A DNA stretch of 64,000 nt from Chlorops oryzae (Eukaryota; Arthropoda; Insecta; Diptera; Chloropidae). The translations under genes and the position numbers were made by a program. How positions within the stretch are numbered: the first letter of the stretch is position 1; each line of letters starts with the position of its first letter. The stretch covers positions 100,377,999 through 100,441,998 of the forward strand of contig CM035807.1 of assembly GCA_020466095.1 (NCBI GenBank), given 5' to 3'. The notes beneath the pieces are model-generated. The model saw nothing but the letters and a program-made list of their open reading frames with translations. It was not told the DNA's origin and made no database searches. This document shows, piece after piece, positions 20,992 through 33,240 of the stretch.

Positions 20992-23657
20992 TATTGACGG
21001 AGATGAATAAAACTCGCTCGAAACGATGTGTGCCTCCAACAACAGTTCTCCTGGTATTTTCCGTATTCAAAGGGAATGCGGCAACCCCGAATGCTCTCAT
21101 TACGTTATCATCGTCGCAGGCAGCGGGCTTCGTATCAAAGTTTTATTAAGTATTTTATTGTTCAGTGAATCGCCGCTCAAGTAGAAATCCCTACAGGCGA
21201 ATACAAAATCTCGTTTGCGAAATATGTGCCGCCTGCGTCATTGTTCTTGTTGCTTTGCGTTTTTTTTTTTTTTTTTTCTTGTCTTTTGTTGTTATTTCCC
21301 GATGAATTGTTAGCGCAGCATACATTTTTGAAAGGAGCGTACGGATTACGAGTACTCGAGCACTTGGCATAGCATATGGAATAACGGTGGCAGAAAGAGC
21401 TGGAGCTCGCTGGGATTAAGTAATAAAGGAAACCCTTAAAAAAAAATCGGGGAAAAAGAACTCGAAAAAAATGTTAAAGTGGCATCATCTCATCTGACTG
21501 AACTTTCGCGGTCGACGAGGCAGAAGCAATCAATTGCTGTGACGTGCAGGATTTCACTGATTTCCATGCGGATGTTTGGAAGACCACGCCGTATTGTTGT
21601 ACGTTCAGTCTGTTTGTAATACCCGGTATTATATTTAATTGCTATTGTTCGCATGATCAAGGTCGCCAAGTATCTCGCGAGAAGAGCGTAAATTGCGTTC
21701 GTGCGTCCGTGAGACTAGCGATCAAGACACGCGAAATAGACTTCCATGCGATCAGACTCAATAGAATTATACTTTTCAGTGTTTTTACCAAAGGATTCTA
21801 AGGACTCGTGATATAAAGGCTATAAGCATCCTCTAATAAAGAAAACAAATCCTAGTGGGCGTGGTCTAAGGTAACTATTGATATAATTTTAGTCTTAAAA
21901 AATAGACTGAATTACCATGCCTCCAGCAGGAGATAGTTTCATCTTATAGCAAGTTCCAAAGGTATTTCGCTTATCTTATTATTCGTTTTCAGTCGAGATA
22001 ACACCCTTAATTGCACACTTCTTGTGTCTATTTAAATTGGTTGAAGATATTGGTGATGATGATGATGGCTCATAAGTGGCAAAAATTCCCTGGCGATTCG
22101 AATTGCATTGAACGTGTCTTAGGATGCCTGAATCCATTGACGAAATCAACGAAAATAAATCAAAATTCAAACAATATAGGAATAAACGCAACCGCACTAA
22201 AGAATCCATCCATCGGTGGGTCTTAAGTCTTCTGGTCGCATACCCAGTTTTGGGCAAGGAAAAAACAATCCATGCGACACTTGAGTGTCTGTCACGTTTG
22301 TCAGTAATGAGGTCATGTACGTGGCTTCCATGCAAATACAACCTCCCCCAATGTGAAGTTTGTGTGTCCATTAGGAGAACATTAATGCCGCCACAATGAG
22401 AAAACGTTGCTGAAACTGTCGAACGCTCGAGTTGCTCTAGAAGTCGTCATGTTTCAATTAAATATGTTCGGAACAGAAAAATAACAAAAAAAAAAAAAAG
22501 TGCTACAATAAGGTAGAAGGCGAATCAAGAGCGAGGGGTGTAGGGTGAAAATCTCGTGAGCAAATTATGATTTTAACTTTTAAACAGTGAAAAAAAAAAG
22601 AAAAAATTCAAAAGTATTTCGTTCGCTTTTTACTTCAGATCATTGGCAACTTAAAAGACGTGAGCTAAGAAAATTTGCGATTTGGGAATGAAACTGTCAA
22701 GGATTCTGGCGAAATTCTTTTCCGAAGAGTGAGAAACTTTTCGCACTGATTCTTGCTCTCAAGCGGACGTTTACTGTTACGAAAGAGAAGTTAAGACTGT
22801 CAATCAGGAATGAAATTTCAAAAGATAAATGTCCAATATAAAAGTACCTCTAAGGATATCAGTTCTGAAGCTTTGAATGTCGTGCTTAAGCTGCTTTGAA
22901 AAATTACATTGAAAAGTTCCAGACATTATGATATTTTAATAATGATTTATAACATTGTAATCCAGTTTGGAGGTCTTCGAATGATAACAAAATTTTGATT
23001 GTAATTCCATAACATGGACTATCATTAATATTATCCTTTCGTTGTGTGAACAATTATAATATTTAGTTACATTACGTCATATACAGTCTTTAAAACTATG
23101 TGAACAATTTTGAGCATATTTGGGCTCATAGTCCCCAACCTAGTGGAACCTTTTTGAAGGTTTAAACATTCAAATAATAGTCTTCAGGAGAGTTTAAACC
23201 AGGGTTATTAATTTTATATGAAATTTTTGGAAAACCTAAATAAAGAAAAGGTGTTTTGATTGAGTTAAACTGGCATGAAGACTAAAAGAATTTAATTCGA
23301 AAATTTAAACTTTCGAAGCTCCTAAACCAAGTTGACGACTACAATCCAAAGGGATCATTTTAATTTTTTTTTTTGCAGATTTGGTATAATAGTTTTCAAC
23401 TCTGCAGCATCAAAACGCTATCAAGGAGCGCTCGGATGCAGTTTGTGTGCTTGAATTTCACAGAAATTTCACAAAATTCATACCGGTTTGGGAGATATGA
23501 GCTAAAAATGGTAAAGTGAGGTGAAAAAAATCGTTGAATTCTTGAGACTTATTGATATTTTTATCTAAGTACTAGACAGAGTTTTTTTCGTGCCAGTTAT
23601 TGCTACAGTTCTCTTTCCTGTATTTAAATCTATCTTTTATCTAAATCAAGCTAGTGT
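20992..23657. other. Non-coding DNA, no gene recognised
   Basis: Frames of 85 to 130 codons (21544-21801 +, 21979-22371 -, 22124-22399 +) overlap each other on opposite strands and show no domain, so I do not call them. T and A homopolymers lie near 21260 and 22486. Confidence 0.5.
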
Positions 23658-23845
23658 TCAAGCCAGAAAATGAAATATTAAACTTTTTATGAGACACAGC
23701 CATAAGTAAGTGAGCAGCTTAATTCTCGGTCATTTTTCGATATTGATTTCAAATTGACCTATAGCCAATTGAGCAAAATCAAATATGAGTATTTCCAACA
23801 TTAATCGTAGCAATTTCAGGAACTACTACAGTCAAAATTTTGTTC
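23658..23845 (+). repeat. Dispersed repeat S, copy 1
   Basis: About 190 bp matching 62778-62960 in the same orientation. Shared strings include CATAAGTAAGTG, CTTAATTCTCGG and AAATTGACCT. An old dispersed element of unknown class. Confidence 0.75.
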
Positions 23846-25149
23846 ACACCCTGCAGTAAACAGTTAGACAGATATAAAAAGAACTAGAATACTGGTTAAT
23901 CCAGAACTCAGAAGCTTAACAGAATTTAATTGACAATTTTCTTGTTGAAAAAATAAAAATTTTCCTTTTGACATCAAGCATATCTTCAGGTAATTGAAGA
24001 TAATTTCAAAAATGGTTTAAATTTAAATTGTTGAACTAAACGCATAGTTGAACTGACAAGATATTTTAAAACAATTCTACAAAATACTCAGAGAAATGTC
24101 AAGAAGACTTTATTAACGTTCAAACAATGCATAGTCATCTGCTGAACATAGCGCAAAAATTAGCCATCGATGTGCTTCATCGATTTAGTACTACGAATAA
24201 TTGTGACTGCTTTCCAATGTTAAAAATTTAAGACTGAATACATATTCTTAAGTCTATTTTATAAAGCAAGAGAATATAGAAAAGAATGTAGTAACCTTTG
24301 CACTTTAGTAAAACTATGCAGCCACTATTTCAAATATCAATTTTACGTTCACAATGACTGACTCAATATCTGTATGATGTAATGTTGAAATTATTATTCA
24401 TAGAATTCATAAAGAGGTATCTCTTGAAAAAACAGAAAATATTCACATTCATTGCAATTACATACGAATCATAATGGTTCTTCAAATACTATGAAGTTTG
24501 TGGTCAGTTTGACAAAGACATATCGTACTTTATTGAACTAAAATGCACAAGTTAAACATATTCCTTCAATCGAACATTGAAAACTTGTTGACTCACAATT
24601 TTCACTTTTAAACTTTTTGTTGCTAAAACAGGTTGTGATAATAATCGCTTTTAAAAATCATGTTCGTAACGCTCAGTGATATGACAATTATTTTAGCAAA
24701 TGAACTACTATCATTTAAATGATGTAAGAACAGTACTTTTGGTAAACTTCATACCGAAAGTATCAGGATATTTGGAATAATGAATGCTCATTTAAAGTTG
24801 ACTACAGATTGCAGTCATAGTGACTTATCATGTATTTCATCCATATGACTCAAGTTCTGGAGTTTTCCTAACGCATAGTATTGTTGGAAATTTACCAATG
24901 CCTATAAATCTAGAAAATTTGTGCATCGAAATATTTTTACAAATTTTAATTGGCAAGGGTATAAAAAAACATTTTGAGTAAAGTTATAGTGAGATTGTCA
25001 AAACACAGGCATTTATTGCACAATGATTTCATATTGTTGTAATATTATTTTATTCAAGTTTGAAATTCCCTTGAACAAATATTCCATTCATCGATGCAAT
25101 TCTCGAATATAATTCTCTTGAATCTTGAATGTTGTGAGTTTACAGTACA
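23846..25149. other. Non-coding DNA, no gene recognised
   Basis: AT-rich, with stops dense in all frames. I see no repeat of window-wide significance here. Confidence 0.55.
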
Positions 25150-25151
25150 TA

Positions 25152-25403
25152 TCGCACTATTGCAACTAAAATGACACAAGTCAAAAATCCTCAATTTCGA
25201 TTTAGCATTGGAAAACTGTTCACAATTCACTTTTCCAACAGCCTTACTTGTTTAAAGTAGGTTTTATTATTTTAGATTGTTGCTTAAACGCCGATATGAA
25301 TGAATTTTGAGCAATGAAACATCATTGAAATGTGTAAGAGTTTTTTGCTATATCCGAAAGGTTGCAAATTTCGACTTGTGTCACTTTAGTTGCCGATGTG
25401 CGA
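25152..25403. mobile_element. TATCGCAC-family MITE, copy 3
   Basis: TCGCACTATTGCAACTAAA at the left. The right end inverted is TCGCACATCGGCAACTAAA, followed on both arms by a TGACACAAGTC-like block. TA flanks at 25150-25151 and 25404-25405. 252 bp, no frame of interest. Confidence 0.88.
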
Positions 25404-25405
25404 TA

Positions 25406-27255
25406 TGCACTTACTTATCGCGTATTCATGCATAAACTCTAATGTGTTCACAAGGGAATATAGTATATACGTATGTGCATGGGCGTGGGTGAGTGCAACT
25501 ATGCATAAATCCTTGCAGGCCGATTTCGTGCACTTTCGGACCTTCAACAGTGTTTTGCATTTAGAGTGCTTCATTTAATAAACCACTTCGTTTCTCTGCT
25601 ATGCAACCACTTGAATATGCATTCTGTACGTTGACTGCATTTTGCTGTGTGCACATAAAAGCTTTTAGGCACTCTATCACTTCCATACCGGAATATTCTC
25701 CGACATGTTGAATTTTTGTGTCCAACCAAAAAAAAAGAAAATGAAAAACGAAAAAAACGCCTCCTCTCCCATAATTTATTTGTCCACCCTACTTAACGCA
25801 AAGTTGATTGCGACATTGCTATTAAATCTTTGAAGTTGATTGGATTGAAAACTTAATTTCCTTTTTTTTTTTTGCTTCTAATATTTCAGTCTCTTTTGAC
25901 ATGCAGCCAGTCATTGTGTGAGAGAGAAGACTTTGGAAAAAGGCCTCGTTATCGGAAATTTGTGTTGCGTATCATTTGATATCCTATAGAGCCTTTGAAC
26001 AAAAACCACCAGCAACGACCTAATAGCATTTGGTGCTTCGCTTTTAGGGTACATCCAGTACGAATGCAGTCATTTGCTCTTTGATAGCAACACTAATGAG
26101 TTCAAATTTCAGGATTGGATACTCCTTCCGGTTGATGCATTTTCGTTTCGTTGTTGTCGGAATGTCATCAGCCATGGCGAATAATTTTCGAAAAATGAAT
26201 GGAAAATGTTTGGGAGCATCACCATCGTTACCATGTGACCACGTTGAATTGTGACAAAAATAAAACCAAAGGTGCTATTTCCGTGTGATGAAAGCCGGGT
26301 CATAAAACGACCAACGTCCACTGGACGTAGATGAAATCAGCTAGAGCTTCACACTTCCGCTACTTATTTGGTTGGTTGGCTTGGCATTTTACTCTGTGGC
26401 TTAATAAACATCCAAATATACATGTCAAAACACGTTCCGACACAAGGCATTTTCCATTTTTAGCTTTGGATTTTTTCTTCTCGTTTTCGCTTTTGTACGG
26501 AAATCTTTGCTCGAGCTGTTAAGCCTACTGAGCGTTTGCTGTTGCATGTGAAATGTGGTCGTTTAGACTGTGTCGTTCACATACATACATACTTACAACG
26601 CAGCGACGCGACGTTTTTAATATAACGATTGCGGCAGGAAAAATTTTTTAACATGTCTATATTTATCTTCTGCGGGTGTTTCTACATATGTATGTGTACA
26701 TACAAATGTATCGCATGAGATTTTATTATGCATGCTACCATCAGACATACACGGGTCACATATTCTCATTTATTTTGCTGTTATAGCCACCGTTGATGCT
26801 GGCTTTTGATGAAAATGGTTGTAATTAGGTGCCCAGAAAATGCGATAACAATTTATTTTTAGTAAGGTCACAAATTACTGGCATGAGAGACATTTCAGTT
26901 TTAATGCACATTATGTGATCTCAAGTAACAATACTTTGGGATTCAATTATGCATATACATATGCTTTAGCGGAAATTTTATCTCAAATTATGCTGCATTA
27001 AACTTTTGATTGTTATTTAAAAGTTTCATGTTTGAGATAATAAATTATATAAATGCTGGAATATTCATCAAAAGGGCTCATGCAATAAAGCAGCTGCGAC
27101 ATTTTACCATTCTCTGAACAGTCATTTCATGGATTATTATTGTGTTCGAAAACAATTGTATGGCATTGTTGTTGTTTTTGGATTTTTCTTTACCCCACTT
27201 TATGTGGAAAATGCAATAGGAAAATATACATATTTTAAACTAAAGTAAATCAATT
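25406..27255. other. Non-coding DNA, no gene recognised
   Basis: No coding signal found. CATA runs occur near 26580 and short ACAT words near 26690. Confidence 0.5.
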
Positions 27256-27993
27256 GGGGGGGTTTGTCTCATTGGCGAGGATGTTTTGGACCTTTTTTAA
27301 ACAAATTTCTGACAGGAAACGAAAAGAGCTTTTTCAATTAAATTTTATTTATTGTGTTAGGAACGAGTGAAAGCTAATAAAGAAATACTTTGTTTTTTTA
27401 TGTGAGGGCGGTTCTAAATGTTATCGGCCGTCAAAGTGGATGCCCAAAAAAAAGGTGTAGTCCTGGCTGCCACGATTCCAGGTCTCTAAGTTGTCCAAAA
27501 TTAAAAAGAAAAACAGAGTTATAATCAGTATAGATGCCATTACGGCGTGAACCTCCAAAATAATTTTGGGATTTTTTTTTGACAAAATGGCGGCCATTAA
27601 ATAATGACCCATCGATTTTGGGTATATTTTTTCGTAGTCCAGTGTAAAAAAAAATAGTAAAAAATTTGTTAAAATTATGATTGAGGTTCACGCCATAATG
27701 GTGACGATTCTGCACTGATTTCATTTTGTTTCATTAAAATCGGTCCAGTTGAACTGGAGAAATCGTGGACAGCCAGTTCAAAAAAAGTGGTTTCGAGATA
27801 AATGCGTTCAAAGTTTGAAGCAACGCGAAAAATACTCGTTTTAGCGCAGATCTTGCATGACAAAGAAAGCTAAATCCTTTAACCTATTTCGAATTTCAAA
27901 AAAATTCTTTTAGCACAATTTTCTCAAATATCCAAGCTATAAAAAAATGAAAAAAAAATGGCAAAAAAATTTTTTCCCAATGAGACAACCCCC
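27256..27993. mobile_element. Foldback element H (GGGGGTTTGTCTCATTGG ends)
   Basis: Left GGGGGTTTGTCTCATTGG (about 27258) and right inverted AGGGGGTTGTCTCATTGGG. A second, internal inverted pair, CCATTACGGCGTGAACCTC (27537-27555) and GAGGTTCACGCCATAATGG (about 27684-27702), makes a 165-bp hairpin. Target duplication not evident, so the outer limits are approximate. Confidence 0.65.
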
Positions 27994-28165
27994 TAAAAGT
28001 GAAAAGTTTCAAAAATCAAAAAAGTGTGAGAATTTCTATACAAAATTTCATTCTTTCGTTTTTAAGCCTTCTTGATTTACGAGCTTTCGAGGCAAATACA
28101 CGTTTAAGGAAAAACCCTTATAAAAATTCCCTTACAAAGACAATTTTCGTCTTTCAAAACCATTA

Positions 28166-28361
28166 GGCTGCGTGCACAACAGATCAAACGAAACGTTTTC
28201 CTTTCGTTAGTCAAGAAAAAACGCTTTTCTTTCTTAGTCGAAATCGTTTCGTTTTGACTAGTCTGGCGTGTTCGCTTTCATAAAGCACAATGTATTGTTG
28301 TTTTCTAAAACCGTTTATTTCGATTTCGTTTCGTTTCCTTTGATCCGGTGTGCACGCAGCC
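28166..28361. mobile_element. Harbinger-like MITE, 196 bp
   Basis: Ends GGCTGCGTGCACAACAGATC and inverted GGCTGCGTGCACACCGGATC, flanked by TTA on both sides (28163-28165, 28362-28364). The 3-bp TTA target and GG-starting ends fit PIF/Harbinger. The arms continue with CAAACGAAACG-like sequence. Non-coding. Confidence 0.85.
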
Positions 28362-28364
28362 TTA

Positions 28365-29191
28365 TGTTGAATATTTATTTTTTCTTGTCATACACGGCGT
28401 ATGAGCAATGCTTTTGTGTGGAACAAAATATTCCGCATACGTTTCACTCACGCATTCATATCTGCAATATATTTTTTGCAATCCGTAAGCTGGAACCTTT
28501 TCCTATCGACTAATCCTGCATTAAAGCTTCGTATAAGAGCAGAAAATTTTAAGTATTTAAGATTATCAGAAGGCGCTCTTTGAAAACACATTCGTGTACG
28601 TTAATTTGTGCAAGTTGGCTGCTATGCGAACGACGTTGTGTTTCGTTTGCAAATATACAACGCCTTCAAACTTCCTCTTGCCCAAGAAACTATGCTACGA
28701 ATATGTTATAGAATCCCTTTTCGATGCCATGCAGCAAGCATAACCGCAGTGATTAGGCTCTAAGATGGAATATACTATAGAAGTAGATATTAATTAGCTA
28801 TCAGGCAAGCAGTGTGCATAAATGTGTGGTTACACAAACAATCCCTTGTTTACGAACATAACCTATACAGCCTAAAATAGATGTACGTTGTTCATTATGA
28901 CATGAGATGATTCATGTCTCCATTGCCTTTGGATGGTGCTGGTTTACACAAAGCAAGAACATTAACTACAGACTACTGGCAAAATCCATTCAAAGAGAAT
29001 CCACCGTAGGAGCTGCTTCGTAAAATAAGGAGGAGGAATTCAACGCTACTTACATACTTAGTTGGAGTCTTGTTAATTTATCAACTTTTGAAAGTGTGAA
29101 CGAGCAAAATCCTAGGACAGAAATATATGTTTACGTTAGCCCAATCACATTAAGTTAGAATTAATAATACATTTATTAATATTGGAAAATA
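28365..29191. other. Non-coding DNA, no gene recognised
   Basis: No gene or repeat recognised. Confidence 0.5.
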
Positions 29192-29197
29192 TATACA

Positions 29198-29784
29198 TTA
29201 GGCCGGGTCGATTTGTATGGGTAAAAAAAAACTAAGAAATCGTACCCCCGGAAATGAAACTTCAGACAATTCTAAGCAATTTTTCCCAAGAAACCATGGG
29301 TATAAAATGAAACGTAGATCCGCGCTGAACGATGGGAAGTTTTTACCATACATACATATGTTATTAACAGGGATTGGATTTTACATATTTGAAAATATAT
29401 TTTACATATTTTTTAATACCAACTTCAAAAGAGCGTCCAAAGCCTTTAAAATTGAAAAAATATAACTGAAAAATTAACAGTGAAATGTTGGCAAAAAATG
29501 TTGAATATTTCCCAAACTCGAGCTAACCTAGACTAGTGCTTGGTACTTTATACTCGGGGGATCGAGCCGGACCCGACTGCGCCGGTTTGCACGATGAAAA
29601 AATTTTTTTGTCCTAAAAACTAGCACAGTGTAACATATGTATGTATGGTTAAAACTTCCCATCGTTCAGCGCGGATCTACGTTTCATTTTATACACATGG
29701 TTTCTTGGGGAAAATTGCTTAGAATTGTCTGAAGTTTCATTTCCGGGGGTACGATTTTTTATCCAAAAAATCGACCCGGCCTAA
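29198..29784. mobile_element. Foldback element C (TTAGG-type)
   Basis: Ends TTAGGCCGGGTCGATTT on both sides (right inverted), flanked by an exact 6-bp duplication TATACA (29192-29197, 29785-29790). Arms of about 170 bp are nearly perfect inverted copies (for example GATCCGCGCTGAACGATGGG and complement) around a 250-bp loop. The left end shares TCGATTTGTATGGGT with element D. No coding frame credible. Confidence 0.92.
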
Positions 29785-30368
29785 TATACATATATGTATA
29801 TATTTCACCAAACAGCATTTAACTGGGAGCGAATAAATAATAAAGAACAAAGGATTTCAGAATTCAAATACATATACCACAGGTTAAAATCCCAGGCTTC
29901 TCTGGAAGACCTAGCATATATTCGATGGGTCTCTGTGTATTTCCAAGATGTTTTCATTTTCATTTTTAGTTTTTGAGAGATTACCCTTCATTTTTGGCAG
30001 TGGGGTGCTTATAGCTAGTTTCTGGTTTTTAAGAAAGTCTAACTCCTTCATCACACTTTTGTTTAGCTGCCTTGTGACAGTCAAACTGGGTACACGCCGG
30101 GTTGATGTACAGTCTTAATAAAAGAACATCCTACAAAGGCTCATAGTGAGCTAGGCAAATGCTCTCCCAAACAAAAATGTTTAAATTTCTCATCTGAAAT
30201 ATATTTTTTGCTGGTCATTTTATTTGAATAATATCAATTTGTAGCATATTAATTTCAATGACACCAAAATATGATATCAATTTCATGGCAGTCAAATAAA
30301 AATTGAGCTCCAAAACTAGGGGGATAATTAATATTTTTGAGAAATGCACAAAAAACAATGTTCAGCAA

Positions 30369-30490
30369 AAGCATAAACAGATTGCAGTACAAAAAATACA
30401 AAATTAATGAATGAATTATTCGACTGAATGAATAAATTTTGCTGAAATTTATTTTAATTGTATTGATATAAAATTTCATTTGTTTACAAT
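30369..30490 (+). repeat. Direct repeat T, copy 1
   Basis: Matches 32236-32370 in the same orientation: AAGCATAAACAG, AAATTAATGAATGAATTATT, GAATGAATAAATTTTGCTGA and TTGTTTACAATT blocks. 1.9 kb apart. Class unknown. Confidence 0.75.
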
Positions 30491-32235
30491 TGAATTTATT
30501 TCAACATTAATTATCGCAAACTTTAGCAAGGGGCAATCCTGATAATACCCGACACAGTTCACAGTTATATATATATTCCCAAACCCACGCCTATTTAAAC
30601 GAAAATACAACGCAGATTTTGATGGCTCCTAAAACGACTTTTTTTCAATTGCTTTATAAAAATCGCCACGCCCACTTTTCCAAATTTTCGGATATTACCA
30701 GCACGATTCGAAATAATCTCAAGGAGGTTTTCCGCGCGGAATTGAAAAAAAAAGTCTGCCTTTCTAAGCACACTGGAGAAGTGAATATAAAGGAACCAAG
30801 TGTTTTGGACATTTTTGAGGAAGTTTCATCCTAGGAGAAAAAATTCTAGGGAAAAAACTCTCAGGGAATATTAATTTAGAGTAAGGCTGTACATTTGATG
30901 ACCGAAAAAATTTTCAAATATTAATTTCTCATTAAAATATCTCAACAAATTTCGTTTTTAGAGCACCTTCGTCATGTTTATAACTGGCGGTGCCCGCAAA
31001 AATGAGTCGGTTATCGAACTTGATCCTACCCTATATATCCGCGAACACACATTCCACTATTAGTCAAGATAGCTCATCTCTTTTGATAAGAATAGTATAT
31101 ACCTACTGACAGACGAAAAGACATCTCTTGGTGACGCTAATAATTCCTATGCTCTCAAACGTACGCACAAACGCAATGTTACCTCAACGATGGGTAGGTA
31201 TATCGGGTATGAAAAAGACCCAATTTGGTTCAAATTCAATTCAACAGTAAGTTGATAAATTAAATTTCAATATTGCGACCTCATTAGAATCACATTCAGA
31301 GTTGAAATACAAACAAAAAAAAACATGCTTAAACATGCTTGAATGATCTCAAACTTTATAAATTCCATTCCCATTCGAATCACATGCCATTCCAATTAAA
31401 TTGCACAACGAATCGTAACATTCCGAATCGCGTCCATTCGTCATGCATGACGATTTCACTGTTCTTCTTGAACTTACTCGTATCTACGTTGTGTCTTTAT
31501 CATCGGTTTATCTTAAGATGATGCTTGTCATACGCATTTTGACGTGGAGGGAAAACAAGTGAGCAAAAGAATTAGAAAGAAGAAGAAGAAGAAAAAAAAC
31601 AAAGTCTTTTCATATCAGCCATAGTGAATCCATCAAAAGTGACAACACAAACGGTAACGATGCGATAACAAATCTACATCAGTATTTGGGTCACGCAAAA
31701 TTTCCCTTTCAGATTTCAAGCACTTTACGTGCGATGACACCGTTGACAGTTCCACCAGCAGCGTACAGATTTGCTAAATGTCATGGATACGGAGTTACTA
31801 TTTAACGGAAGGTAGTTTCTGACAGATTTAAAAAGCACTAGAAGAGGATTTGAAAACCGTAAAAAAGTTGATGAGGTCGGTTTGAGTGAACAACTATGTA
31901 GATTGATACTATAAAGCCATGGCAATATTTGAAGTGTATGATGTCCTTGCAAAGTATTTTAGAAAGATATTTTGAAAGAGACATAATAACACGGGTTTTT
32001 ACAGGGCAACATTATTGCTTTTGCCGTATGGAAAGTAGAGCAAAAACGACATTTTTCTTCCCATGCAGAGAGAACATTAATTTTTTTTTTTTTTTGGGCA
32101 AGACAAGACAAGACAACAATGTTACTGTAATTTCCGAGTAAACAAAATGGATTTTAGGTATTATTTGATTTTTTAGAGTATTTTTTTTTTTTTTTGTTAT
32201 TAATAAATTTTTTTGTAAAATTAATTTTTTATTAA
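30491..32235. other. Non-coding DNA with one weak small frame
   Basis: A 70-codon + frame with an ATG at 30622 (ends 30834; begins MAPKTTFFQLLYKNRHAHFS) has no recognisable domain and sits next to CCACGCCCACTT strings typical of old fly repeats. I do not call it a gene. A (GAA)n run lies near 31577 and T runs near 32080 and 32180. Confidence 0.4.
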
Positions 32236-32370
32236 AATCATAAACAATTTGTAGTCCAAAAAAATACAAAATTAATGAATGAATTATTCTATTGAATGAA
32301 TAAATTTTGCTGAAATTTATTTTAATCGTATTGATTTAAATTTTTTTTTTTTATACAATTTGTTTACAAT
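32236..32370 (+). repeat. Direct repeat T, copy 2
   Basis: Homologous to 30369-30490. Here the unit is bracketed by two copies of GTAAAATTAATTTTTTATTA (about 32214 and 32377), which resembles a long target duplication or a slippage product. Confidence 0.65.
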
Positions 32371-32635
32371 TTTTTGGTAAAATTAATTTTTTATTAATTT
32401 TGTTTTCTCCATCATGAAGTCTGACAGAGACGGAAGTTAAGGCATTAAACAGAATTTTGGCCCACATACGGACGCGAAAAAAAAGTTTATTTCTCTGGAA
32501 TCTTGCGAATAATAAGATCCCGGGTGGAAATTCTATCTCGGCGCTAGCTAGTTGGGCCCTAGCTAGTTTATATCTTGGGCTTAGCTAGTAAAGTCTAGCT
32601 AGCGCATTCCTAGTTTGTTAATGCTTCGGCTAGAT

Positions 32636-32710
32636 AGCGCCCGGCTAGTTATTTCTACCTAGCGCCCGGCTAGTAATGTCTACCTAGCGCCCGGCTAGTA
32701 AATTCTTGTC
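32636..32710 (+). repeat. 25-bp tandem array
   Basis: The word AGCGCCCGGCTAGT starts at 32636, 32661 and 32686, exactly 25 bp apart. Unrelated in sequence to the 22-bp array in the same position of element F2. Confidence 0.9.
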
Positions 32711-32906
32711 GGCGTGTTCGATCCCTGCGAGGTTTTTTTTTTTTTTTTGGAAAAATAGATATGTAGATATTTTAGCATTTACATTATTTAAAAAACTGAG
32801 AAATAAAAGATTTTACCAATCTTTTTATGCTTAAAAAATTTAAAAAAAAGATTCTATAGGAATTTCTTGAAAGAGCTTGTGCGTGACGTTTTGGAAGGCC
32901 CGACGA
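32711..32906 (+). repeat. Shared core with B-box-like motif, copy 2
   Basis: Aligns with 11341-11544. It starts GGCGTGTTCGATCCCTGC, then a 15-T run, then the same AACTGAGAAATAAAAGATTTTA and GTGCGTGACGTTTTGGAAGG blocks. One base of the B-box (GTTTCGA versus GGTTCGA context) is changed here. Confidence 0.8.
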
Positions 32907-32928
32907 AGGCAACAGGGGTGGCTCTAGC

Positions 32929-33111
32929 CATGGGCGTATTCAGAATCTCATTAAGAGAGGGGCAAGATACAAATAGTTTGTTCTATATGTATGTTCCGGC
33001 TTTGTCCCATTTGTTGATACACCTTAAAAAATCTTCTGCGTTGTATACTGAGCAGAAAATATTTAGAGGGGGGCAGCTGCCCCTCCCTGCCCTACTGTAA
33101 ATACGCCCATG
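32929..33111. mobile_element. hAT-like MITE, 183 bp, in element F
   Basis: Perfect ends CATGGGCGTATT and complement, with an exact 8-bp duplication GCTCTAGC (32921-32928, 33112-33119). The GGGGGGCAGCTGCCCC stretch near the right end is a local palindrome. Excision would rejoin the CTAGC array of element F. Confidence 0.92.
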
Positions 33112-33240
33112 GCTCTAGCTAGCGCTTAACTAGCGCCAGACTAGATTTATCTAGTTGGGTGAATCCAGCTAGGCGCTAGTTAGGCGCTAGCAAGGCCCTA
33201 GCTAGTAACTAGATTTCTCTAGGCAATTTCCAGCCGGGAT

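Larger units (their letters stand above)
32517..33240. mobile_element. Array-bearing element F (ATCCCGG ends)
   Basis: Left end ATCCCGGGTGGAAATT, right end inverted ATCCCGGCTGGAAATT. Both halves are full of CTAGCTAG/GCGCTAG words; the left has a 25-bp tandem array. The core 32711-32906 (TGTTCGATCCCTGC, T run, KELVRDVLEG block) matches the core of element F2. A hAT-like MITE (32929-33111) has inserted into the right-hand array. No target duplication is certain; AT at both ends may belong to the repeats. Confidence 0.75.

Noticed and set aside
21979..22371. 130-codon minus-strand frame, with a 91-codon plus frame over the same DNA
   Set aside because: Opposite-strand frames of similar length, no recognisable domain, no splice or start context favouring either.
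30622..30834. 70-codon plus frame
   Set aside because: ATG and composition are acceptable, but there is no domain, no splice signals or poly(A) site in place, and it abuts old repeat sequence.
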